Source of the DNA: Anopheles merus
Lineage: Eukaryota > Arthropoda > Insecta > Diptera > Culicidae
DNA length: 64,000 nucleotides
Direction: 5' to 3'
Assembly: GCF_017562075.2 (NCBI RefSeq)
Contig: NC_054083.1
Location: 16,179,141 to 16,243,140, forward strand
Every line of letters starts with the position of its first letter. Position 1 is the first letter of the stretch. Shown here piece by piece: positions 23,592 through 32,904 of this stretch. The position numbers and the translations under genes are program-made. The notes under the pieces are model-generated. The model was given only the letters and a program-made list of their open reading frames with translations. It made no database searches and was not told the DNA's origin.

Positions 23592-26143
23592 ATGGCCACC
23601 GAAGTGCCCTACTTTACGAACGCCGAAAATGGCTACGTCCCGGCCAAGTTAGCCCACCGAAGCGCGGCCAGTAGCCAGCCGCTTCGATTGCTTCGTTTCG
23701 TCGTTAACCATGTCATACCGGACACGGTAAAGTTCCTGCTGCAGCTGATTCCACTCGCGCTCAGCGGTCTGGTTGGGCTCGTACTGCCGAGCAAGAAGAA
23801 ATCAATCCACGGCCACACCGCCCTCGTTACCGGCGGTGCAAACGGTTTAGGGCGGGCGCTATGCCTTCGATTGGCCCGGGAAGGCTGCCAGGTGGCCGTG
23901 GTCGATATCGATCTGGCCGGAGCGCAACGGACCGTAGAAGACGTGCGTGCGCTCGGCGTGAAGGCGGAAGCTTTTCTGGCCGATATTGCCAACTACGAGG
24001 CGGTAGAACGGTTGAGGCTAGAGGTGGAATCCAAGCTTGGCCCAGTGGACGTGCTGGTCAACAATGCTGGCCTGCTGGCGGTGCTTTCGCTGAGCGAAGG
24101 CAAACCGGCCGACCTGGAGCGCATCGTTAATGTTAATCTACTGTCGCATTTCTGGGTAAGTTTAGTAAGAAAGTTCGTTTTATAGTTGTTCTTGATAAAC
24201 CAAATGTTGTGTTTTGTAAATAGTGAAAAGACTTCATTGGTGGGTTTTGTGAGTAGAAAAAAAATCAAAACAAGTGATTAACCTCTTCGCAAATGCTGTT
24301 TTTTTAAAAAAGGACAAAATGTTGTTTAAATTGGTATTTTTGTGCTTCATTAATTAAACGGTGAGGCTAAAAAAATACATCTAAAATTGTTGCATCAAAT
24401 TATTTTTTTAATAATGTAAATGAAAAAAAAAAACATGCTTTATCATAATTTTGTATCATTTAACAGAAAAAAAGAATTCGGCAATCTTGCTGAAGAAACA
24501 CAGTTTTCAAAATTTGTAAAAATTTAAACATAAATGAAGCAGATATGAAAATATGGAAATGATAGACACAATTAAGCACAGTAAGACATATTTGCCTATT
24601 TATCGATGTAAAGTGCACATCATGAGCGGGGCCCATCCGCACCTACCGGGTCCTAAAGGATCGATCATTCGAGTCGACTCGCTGGTTCATCAGGTGCACG
24701 AAAACGTAAATGATTCCGACCTGTCGATTCAGCAAGTTCTGGAAGAAATTTAAACTTGCTTTGATCTGGTTTCGACCCATATTCACTGTACCTGCTGATC
24801 GCAATCGTTTATGTTTTTCAGTACCTAGTGATCTTTCGGGTCGACCCATTATCATTACCAACACAAGTTGGAATCCGAATGCCGATAGTGAAGCTAAACT
24901 CAACCGACTTTCAAAAAACAAAAAATAATCTATATGCATCATGAACATAACATTAATTGGCTAAACAATTTTTCGGTCCGTCACCCCTTTAATACTCTCA
25001 GTGCAATACATCAATACTACCAAGCTGTCAATAAAGTTTGTACGTCGGAATCGATCTTAAACCAAACACGTCTCCAAAGTTTCAGGTCCAAGTGAATGTG
25101 GGAGTGAAATGTACCAAAACTACATTGTAAATAGTGTACCATAAAATTACTGTGTGAAAAAGTAAAAGGAACCTGGTGAGCACCCCTTTCTCTATTCTGT
25201 AACTGGTTTATGCACCCTTAAGTCCTTGCATGCAATCACGCTTGCCTTTTTGCCTGTGTGTTAATCCTTCCCCACTCCTCCCGTTTGAGCGGGTTTTTAT
25301 TTGCACCATTCAGAATGTTTTAATATTTTGAGGTTATTTCCTTTCACACAAACACATACACCTAGACGATACGCGCTTTCATGCCAGGCATGATCACTAG
25401 GCACCGTGGTCACATCGTCGGAATTGCTTCGATCGCGGGTAAGTAGTGAGCGACGGGTCAGTGCACTCTGCACCAAACTCGAGCACCAGCACATTCGCAA
25501 CCCTTGCGATTGCCCTGCGCGCCAGGAAACCGGCACCAGTTTCGGGCCGGTAGATCAAGGTCGACTGGTTTGTTTGATCCAGAATTAATGAAGGTCTACC
25601 TTGCAGCCTACTTCCCGGTGGGACGCTTCATTCCGTACACGGTGACAAAGTACGCTGTGCGGGCACTGATGGAATCGCTCAACAGTGAGCTGCGTATGGA
25701 CGGTTTGCAGAACACGATACAGACGACCTGTGTCTATCCGGCCCTCATTGCCACCCGGCAACAGTTTATGGATATGCTCGACAAGCTCAAGTACTTGGAC
25801 GATGCGTGTGGGAGACGCTTAGCCGCAGGTGGAGGAATTGAGATGATAACTGTTTTCACTGCATTTTTAGCTTCCTGAAGCGTTTCTACGTATTCACGCC
25901 GGAGCAGGTGGCTGAGCAGATCATACGGGGCGTGCTGATCAACAAGCGAGAAGTGTTCGTGCCGAGCATTATGGCATTGTTCAGCAAGCAGTTCGAGTAA
26001 GTGTTGCAAACGGTCCAACTCCCACCAAACCGAAGGAAACGCTCAAAGCGTACTCTCTTTGCAGATGTTTACCGGCAGGCCTGCGGCACCTGCTGGTGTC
26101 ATGCGTAATGCGAGGGAAAATACCGAAGCTAACGGCACACTAA
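23592..26143 (+). CDS. SDR-1: short-chain dehydrogenase, SDR16C/retinol dehydrogenase-like
   Basis: Five exons (23592-24155, 25366-25438, 25607-25790, 25871-25996, 26065-26143) give 341 residues, close to vertebrate RDH10. Residues 48-66 form a hydrophobic membrane anchor followed by a KKK stop. The Rossmann motif TGGANGLG is at 80-87, the acidic residue after the second strand (VVDID) suggests NAD, NNAG is at 157-160, and the catalytic Ser210, Tyr223 and Lys227 (YTVTK) have normal spacing. Likely role: NAD-dependent oxidation of retinol or another lipid alcohol at the ER or lipid-droplet membrane; the substrate is inferred only. The third exon uses a weak donor (CTCAA|GTACTT), chosen because it gives the same 184-base exon as SDR-2 and cassette B. 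The ATG at 23592 is the first in frame after the predicted start site. Exon 1 ends in phase 0 and may also splice to cassette B. Confidence 0.88.
24156..25365. other. SDR-1 intron 1 with a coding-like island
   Basis: A 1.2-kb intron, long for this cluster. Bases 24553-24927 contain two adjacent coding-like plus-strand frames of unknown origin, separated by a TTTTTCAG acceptor. The rest is AT-rich with nothing recognised. Confidence 0.5.
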
Positions 26144-26598
26144 CGATAGAGGTCTCCCCTCTTCCAACGCCTTCAAGCAACCTTGAGCCGAACAGTCTAG
26201 GCGTACTGGCATCATTTTTCATCGGCAAAAGTGCATCCGAAATAGATAGCAATTATGCAGCGCCAATGACGCAACGTCCAACGTACAAACAATCGCAACA
26301 TTGGTTCAAACCCAATTTGTCCCACCACACCGTTAACCAATAATAAAAAATACAGCATTAATATCGCTCACACCGTGAGTGAAATGTGACTGACCTTTGC
26401 TTATGCAAGCACTGACCACTTCCAACATGACCGCCTTGGGAGGCTCTGGGCTCTCTTCAGTCAATCGAAATGACGATGACATTGAGATTCGTTAAAGATG
26501 GGTTTCAATAAGCTTGGCTCACAGTTGCAGTATGTTCTTGCTTTGACGTGCTTATTATTTTATTTCTTTTCTTTGCTCGATTCGTAAAATTTCAACAG
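26144..26598. other. 3' UTR of SDR-1 and DNA preceding cassette B
   Basis: It contains the SDR-1 poly(A) signal, a TCAGTC initiator-like site at 26457 without a correctly placed DPE, and a stretch (about 26430-26530) that may be a decayed remnant of an SDR first exon. There is no intact Rossmann motif. Confidence 0.5.
26342..26347 (+). terminator. Polyadenylation signal of SDR-1
   Basis: AATAAA lies 199 bases after the SDR-1 stop codon and upstream of cassette B, so the A-form transcript can end before cassette B begins. Confidence 0.55.
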
Positions 26599-27398
26599 AC
26601 CATCCGTACGTTCGTCGATGGAATGAAGCAGCGCCAGCGAGGATACATTCTTGCCGTCAGCTCAATACTGGGTATGCAAACTGCAGCAAAAATCGCCAAA
26701 CGAATCTGCATCCTTGCCCTTCAATGAAGGAATGTTTGATTTTTACTTACCAAAGACTGTACTTACTAACATACGTTCTTGGTGTGCCGTTGAAGGTTGT
26801 CTACCAATGCCGCGGACAGTCTCCTACGTTGCTACCAAGTTTGCAGTACGCGGGATGATGCAAGCATTACAACGCGAGTTAACGATGGATGGTTTCGGGG
26901 AGACAATTGTAGCCACTACCCTATTTCCAACGTTCATCGCCACCAGAAAGGAATTAATGGATCTGTTGAGCGAATTAAGGTAAGCACATTTTGGGCACCA
27001 TGAGTTGTAATTGTTATATTTATTAGTACAACTTCTACAGACTGCGTATAGACGCATCATTAAAACGCTTTTTATTATTTTGATTTAAACTAATTCTTCT
27101 TACAGCTTGGATGAAAAGCTAGCCATTCTGACGCCTGAAAATGTGGCAGACTCTGCTATCGAAGGAATGTTAAGAGGACAGGTCGACGTCTATGCCGCAC
27201 CATTTTTCATCCGGTTATTCATGTATCTAAGCGGGTAAGATCTGAAGCAATAAATGCATTCTGGAGCAGACCAATATTAATCATTTCAATTATTTCAGAA
27301 TACTTCCTCATGTACTAACCAGTTTACTGATTCAAACAATAATGGGAAAAGTTCCAACGCTGATGGACAGGACCAAGAAAAATTGGAGAGCAGATTGA
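26599..27398 (+). CDS. SDR cassette B: catalytic half of a third SDR16C enzyme without its own N-terminus
   Basis: Four exons (26599-26671, 26796-26979, 27106-27234, 27299-27398) encode 161 residues equivalent to SDR-1 residues 189-341. Exon lengths are 73, 184, 129 and 100, against 73, 184, 126 and 79 in SDR-1. All splice sites are GT-AG and no stop interrupts the frame. The catalytic Ser (VSSILG) and YVATK are intact and fall at the same residue numbers as in SDR-1 if joined to its exon 1. What is missing is the cofactor-binding half: no TGxxxGxG or NNAG lies between 26143 and 26599. Its first exon starts in phase 0, like SDR-1 exon 2, so splicing from SDR-1 exon 1 (donor at 24155) would give a 349-residue enzyme. 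The alternative is a 5'-truncated duplicate, but the clean frame argues for recent or continuing use. Confidence 0.8.
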
Positions 27399-28988
27399 GA
27401 AAAAATCAAAATATTTCCTAGAATGATAGTTTGCGTCAACAACAACCTACGTTTTTCGAAATGTGAGGTGTTTCCTTTACCAAAAATGTAGGGTTCCTGA
27501 AAATCTATTTTCTTATCGAAAGAAAACAAAATGGCTTCATCAGATGAGCAGTTCCGGTTCTAACTACTACAGCTACCACTCATACGGGTATATTATGCTC
27601 GCCTGTTTGATCGGCGACGCAGTACATTTGTATAATATGATCGTGGGTTTAGACACACCGTCAAATAGAGTCGCGCCATAAAGCCAACATCGAAGATACT
27701 CGATGAAAAGTCCATACTAAAACAAATCTGTTGCACGGCAATTTTGTTAAAGTCAAGTGCCTTTGACATTGAATCCATGACGTGCATGTTGTTAAGAGAT
27801 ATTGAAACAACTTCATACATAAACTACTCACCCTGATCGACCCTGAGACTGAAAACATATCAAGTATAACATTTAAATTATATATACTGACTTCTGCCCA
27901 ATTTCAATAGTTTGAAACATTCTACGACCAGTTATTAATTTGATGAAGTATAATATTTTTAAAACGTGTCAAATTTCATTTTTTGATTCAAAACTTAGTC
28001 GTATCAAATAAATTCGTAGTCTATGAATAGGTACGTTGAGTGTTTAAATTTTGAATAGAGCTTTTAATTACATAAATGGTTAATTGTGCTATATTTCCAT
28101 TTATTTTCTTTATTTTTGTATTATTATTATATAACTATTCTTATCTACATATCTACATAATTTTACTTTTTGTAGATCTGCTCATGATTTCCTTAAATAA
28201 TTCTTTACGATAACATAAATTTTACAGGGCACAAGAAGAACGATTATTTCTTTGAAGTTTCTTGAAGATACCTTTATCTTATTATTGGTGTAACGGCTTA
28301 CGCGGTCATCCTGTCCTTTTAAAGGTTTTCGAGTCCTTTTCGTACCATGCAGCCGGATAGTTAGTCCTTGCTACGAGCGCACGGTCCATATGAGGTTTGA
28401 ACCCACGACGAGCATATTTTTTTAAATTATGCGAACTGATGACTATACCATGGTTCCATTGTTGATATATTTTATCTTAATTTATAGCTTTAGCCTTTAC
28501 CAATGCGACTTCATCGCTTACCCTGAGTAAGAACAATGGCTAGTAGATTTGATTGTATGCATTATTTACGATGTGTTTTTCGTATATCATCAGTCATAGG
28601 TTTTTACGCACGTTCAGCTGAGAAATGGTGAGCAATGAACAAATACAAAAACTACAAATGAGTTTTCACATGATTGCTATACAAATAAATAATGTTTTCG
28701 TTTCTGCTTTTAGAAAACTTTCACAATCGGAAACCCACAATATTTTCCTTCCATGTTGTGGTTGCAGCAAGCACTGTTTTGAGAACTTTCCACTTAGTAA
28801 GTTACTACATTGCACACACAAAACCATTTTTTCTCGGTCCTTCCAAACCAAAACAACTGCCGGGTGGGCTGGCCCGTTGGAGCCCATTAACGGTAAGTTC
28901 CAGTGGGTAGGGTTAGAAAAAAGGGTTTCGCTAACGCACTGCGAGTCATTTGCAGCTGCAACTGAAGTTTGCGCGCCACAATTCGCGA
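27399..28988. other. Intergenic between cassette B and SDR-2
   Basis: It holds a diverged antisense SINE copy (28277-28457) and an AATAAA at 28006. I see no exon; the plus-strand open frames near 28.6 kb start upstream of the SDR-2 initiator and have no domain. Confidence 0.5.
28277..28457 (-). mobile_element. tRNA-derived SINE, diverged copy
   Basis: Antisense copy sharing the ACCATGCAGCCGGATAGT, CCTTGCTACG and TTTGAACCCA segments with the better copy at 41616. The AAG tail is degraded, indicating an older insertion. Confidence 0.65.
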
Positions 28989-29022
28989 TCAGTTACGCTT
29001 CGGTGTTTGCCCGGAGTGGTTC
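28989..29022 (+). promoter_or_regulatory. Core promoter of SDR-2 (Inr + DPE)
   Basis: TCAGTT at 28989-28994 gives A(+1) at 28991. Bases +28 to +32 (29018-29022) read GGTTC, again an exact RGWYV DPE. The predicted 5' UTR is 209 bases and includes an ACAC-rich stretch. Confidence 0.65.
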
Positions 29023-29199
29023 AAACGGAGTAGCAAAATCAAACAGCACCGTCACGATACTTACCCTGCGCAGTTATACACACACACTCACAGAGAAACA
29101 CACACACACGAGTGCTATCGCGATAGAGACACAAGCAGCGAGTGCAGTGTGTGCAGTTTTGTGCAGCGCAACATTTCAGGGCAGGCGCAAGGCAACACA

Positions 29200-30891
29200 A
29201 TGCAAAGTTTACATAACATCGGCCAAACGCCGTACCAGAAGGCGCTAAGTGGAAAGCCCACATCCTCCAGGGCAGGGGCAAGTCTGGTCGAGACGCTCCG
29301 CTTTATCGCTTCGGTTGTGCTGGATGTGGTGACATTTTTTGTCCTGCTAGTACCGCTCGTAGTGCAGTTCTTTGCCGGGCTGACGCGCAAAGCAACGAAG
29401 AAGAACATATCCGGCTGGACGGCGCTCGTTACTGGCGGTGCGAACGGACTCGGCCGGGACATCTGTCTGCAGCTCGCCCAGACTGGTTGTCATATTGCCG
29501 TGGTCGACCTGGACGATGTCAATGGTGCACAAACTGTTGCCGACGTTAGGAAGCTGGGAGTGAAGGCACAATTCTTTAAGGTAAGGAGCGATGAAAAACG
29601 GCAGCCGGCCTCCGGACGCTTGGTCAAACCCAGCACACAAAGGGGTGTGTTGTGTGTTTGTTTTGGTGTTTGTTTTGTCTGCGCTTTTTTTTCGCTTGCT
29701 GCACACCTTTCCGGGGGCTCACTATTACCTAACATCGCCCTGCCGCGTTCAAACTAGCTCGGTGGTATTGAGCAAGCGCCAGTGCACCAGTGATGGTGCA
29801 CATAACCGGCGTAATCAACTGCAACTAGTTTTGCCCGGCTTATTCCACACGGTGCACTCGGTGTGTCGTTGCAATGCCCTGCCATTCACCTAACATACAG
29901 CGGGGACTGATGCGGGACTAATGGGGCACGTTTTCCCGTTTCCTTATCGGCAGGCCGATGTTTCCTCGTTCGAGGCGGTAAGCAACCTGAAAAGGGAGGT
30001 GTCGTCCAAACTGGGCCCGGTCGATATTCTGGTTAACAATGCCGGTGTCCTGCCATTGATGTCCTTGCGCGAAGGCACACCGGACGATCTGAAGAAGGTG
30101 ATTGAAATCAACCTGCTGTCCCATCTCTGGGTAGGTACACGGTGTGGACGAGTATTTTGATTACGAACTGTACACAAATTAATTGTCCTCATTGCGGCTC
30201 GCTATGTTCCGTGCCGCTCGTCCAATGTGCACCGCCAGACGCTACGTGTCTTCACGGATGATATGATCCAGCGAAAGCGAGGTCACATTGTGGCCATCGC
30301 ATCAATAGCCTGTAAGTACTATAAGTTGCGCTGTTCTTGGCATCGGTTGGAGAGTTAACCGCTTGCGCTACTCATCCCACAGCGTACCTGCCAATCGAGC
30401 GCATTATTACATACGCCGCCTCCAAGTACGGCGTCCGTGGCCTGATGGGTTCGTTTGCCAGCGAGCTACACAACGAGGGCGTTGACGATATCGTTAAAAC
30501 CACAACCGTCTACCCGTGCTTCATCAAAACACGCCTCGAGCTTATGGATGCACTGAAAAAGATGGGGTAAGAATAGCACACTGATGGCTTTTTTTGTCTA
30601 AACAATCGTTTTTTTCCATATTTGTAGCATAAAAAATCGGGTTCCCATCATGCGTAGTGAAACGGTGGCTCGAGCAGTTGTTGGTGGAATACTTTACAAC
30701 AAGGCGCACGTCTACATACCGAAAGTTGTTGGACCTTTCGTTGGGATTTATGAGTATGTTTAAGGATGTGCATGCATGAAATCAATATGTATTAACTTTT
30801 TTTATCCTTCAGAAATCTTCCTTTTAAAGTAGCACATTTGGCCAAAAGATGTTTGCTCAGGACCAGCATTCCCAATGTCATGGAGCGATAG
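29200..30891 (+). CDS. SDR-2: short-chain dehydrogenase, SDR16C/retinol dehydrogenase-like
   Basis: Six exons (29200-29580, 29954-30130, 30239-30311, 30383-30566, 30628-30753, 30813-30891) encode 339 residues. A hydrophobic anchor spans about residues 38-60. TGGANGLG is at 78-85, VVDLD after the second strand suggests NAD, NNAG is at 155-158, and the catalytic residues are Ser208, Tyr221 and Lys225 (YAASK). The last four exons have exactly the lengths of SDR-1 exons 2-5, so the two are tandem paralogues; SDR-2 has one extra intron inside the region that is SDR-1 exon 1. I chose the ATG at 29200 because upstream in-frame codons are low-complexity and the hydrophobic anchor follows soon after. 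Role inferred as for SDR-1: membrane-bound oxidation of retinoid, steroid or lipid alcohol. Confidence 0.9.
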
Positions 30892-31109
30892 TTTTGCAGC
30901 TAACATTAAACTGCACATTGTGTCTTCAAGCCATCTGCCATCCTGTACCTTATGTATCTATTAATTTTTCGCAATACAGATGTCGTTGAAAAGAAAACTG
31001 AATGAATTAAATCTTTACCTTTCTTTACGCTGCTGTTTGGCCCATCTTTTTTACAGAAAGAATAGTTTTTTTTATTACAGCAGAACTATGACTCAATAGA
31101 AGCGAATTA

Positions 31110-31115
31110 AATAAA
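31110..31115 (+). terminator. Polyadenylation signal of SDR-2
   Basis: AATAAA lies 218 bases after the SDR-2 stop; an ATTAAA variant sits about 100 bases earlier. Confidence 0.45.
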
Positions 31116-31360
31116 TGTTAAAAATTGGTATTCAATTTTGAACAAATATTCAATACATGAAGTTTATCTTCTTCATAGACACCAATCTCGATACAATTAT
31201 AAGACACTCAATTATCTTCTAATTATAAAGGAAGTAGCCATGTACTGTTATGGTGTGGCTGTTCATATAATGCAGATGAAATTAAGTGGGTTTCAATTAT
31301 TAATTACCTACACAACTTTAAAAAAATTGATTTCATAGAGCCTAAAGAATAACTTATATA

Positions 31361-31400
31361 AGTAATACGGCAAAGCCGTTCCTCCTGAATAAGCAGAATA
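31361..31400 (+). repeat. Dispersed repeat, second copy
   Basis: AATACGGCAAAGCCGTTC followed by CCTGAATAAGCAGAATAAA, matching the 7540 copy with two to three differences in the hairpin and the TGAATAA segment. Confidence 0.5.
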
Positions 31401-32904
31401 AAAAAAACTTAAAGAAATGTTGATGTTCATATATAAATGCTCATCTTGCATAAAAACATACTTTGAAAACAGCTTTAACAATCGTATCAATAGTTATCAA
31501 ATAAAAACTATAAAAGCTGAACAGGTAAGCTATGTATCGAAAGTTGATGTCCACTATCCATAATAGTAACGTGTGGTTTATTCATCTAACACAGCATGAA
31601 TAATTTGCTGTACTAGTAAGACACGAAAAAAAGAAAAACTGTAAAATATGTTCTATAATTATTTCTTAAATAACACAACTATACATTGACTGTTTGTAAT
31701 AGACGTATAAAAGCGTTGTTCTAGATTTTCTGAAAATGATTTGATTTTTTTTTTAAATTATTACATTTGTTTAAAATACTGTTTATTTAGTTAACAGTTT
31801 TACCATACAAATTCACTCAAATTATTGATTTTAAATGATTATGCTGTTTTATGTAGCAAATAAAAATCCGTCGACTCATTTCATATCATAATGCAATAGG
31901 AAGAGACACAATAGATCAGTTGTTAAAACTGTATTCTTCTCACGAAGCACGATGAGTGAATAAAGTTAACGATTATTGTTGGAGCGTTTCTCACCATGAA
32001 GCATCATTTGTGGTAGCACGTAGGTGAAAAATGAGAGTGAGTGCTGCTGTAAAAGCACTCGAAAGAACTCGCGGTGAGCATGGTGGCAAGTAAACAGCAT
32101 CAAAACTTGTTTTGCTGTATAACATATTTTATCTGTGATCAATATTCTTCAATTCTTAAAAAAAAAATAGTTCTAATTTTTATTCGTTGATAAGAAACAA
32201 GCAGTTTACAATCACTGAAGTTGTCAAGTTTAAAAAAAACGCATTGGGTGCCTTTTTTAAACACACGTGGCTAGATAAGTCGTTTCTTTTTAAAAATTAT
32301 CAATGCTGCACCTTTCCGAAATTGAACACGATAGTGTGCAGACCTCCAATGTTCCCACCTCTCACGCTCACCACAGCAAACGACAGCTTACCTCCACGAT
32401 CAGGTTCGCGCCCAGGTGTGCACTTTTGCTTTCTGAGTGTACCCGCGATCGGTCACAGCGTTCGTACATCGTCCGTGCCGATTCACTACCCATAAACACA
32501 CCGATCGTGCGTGATCAAACCAGCGCAGTGAGTGAAATCGGTGAACAACCAGCGGTTGTATTGAAGTGAAACAACAACCAGTGTCTGCGAAGCGAAGTTA
32601 GCGTTTCTTCATTCAAACAGTATCCACCGTTTCTGCAGAGAGCTTATGGATCATATTGTGCTTTGAATGCGTTCGAAGATCAAGTGGTTTGTGAGGTGGA
32701 GTTCAAGGTGCTCGCAAGCGGAGCAGCTGTAATATTAAATATTGCTCAAAACACAAAAGTGAACGTTGTGACACGATTGCATACATCGTGGTGCGCGTAG
32801 CGTTACTTGACGGGGGCGATCTGTCAGCAGTGTAAATCGAATGCTGTAACTTGAGGTGGTAACCGATCGTACCAGCGCGCTGTACCAGGGCATTACATCT
32901 TACC

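Larger units (their letters stand above)
30892..32904. other. Intergenic, 5' flank and leader of the DM4/12-like gene
   Basis: AT-rich up to 32.2 kb, with a second copy of the ATACGGC...GCCGTTC/CTGAATAA repeat at about 31361-31400. From 32.3 kb the composition is richer and probably includes the leader of the next gene. I could not place a convincing initiator plus DPE. Confidence 0.45.

Noticed and set aside
26457..26490. Separate promoter for cassette B (TCAGTC initiator)
   Set aside because: The DPE-like AGATT is one base out of register and ends in T, and no usable start codon leads into the cassette frame.
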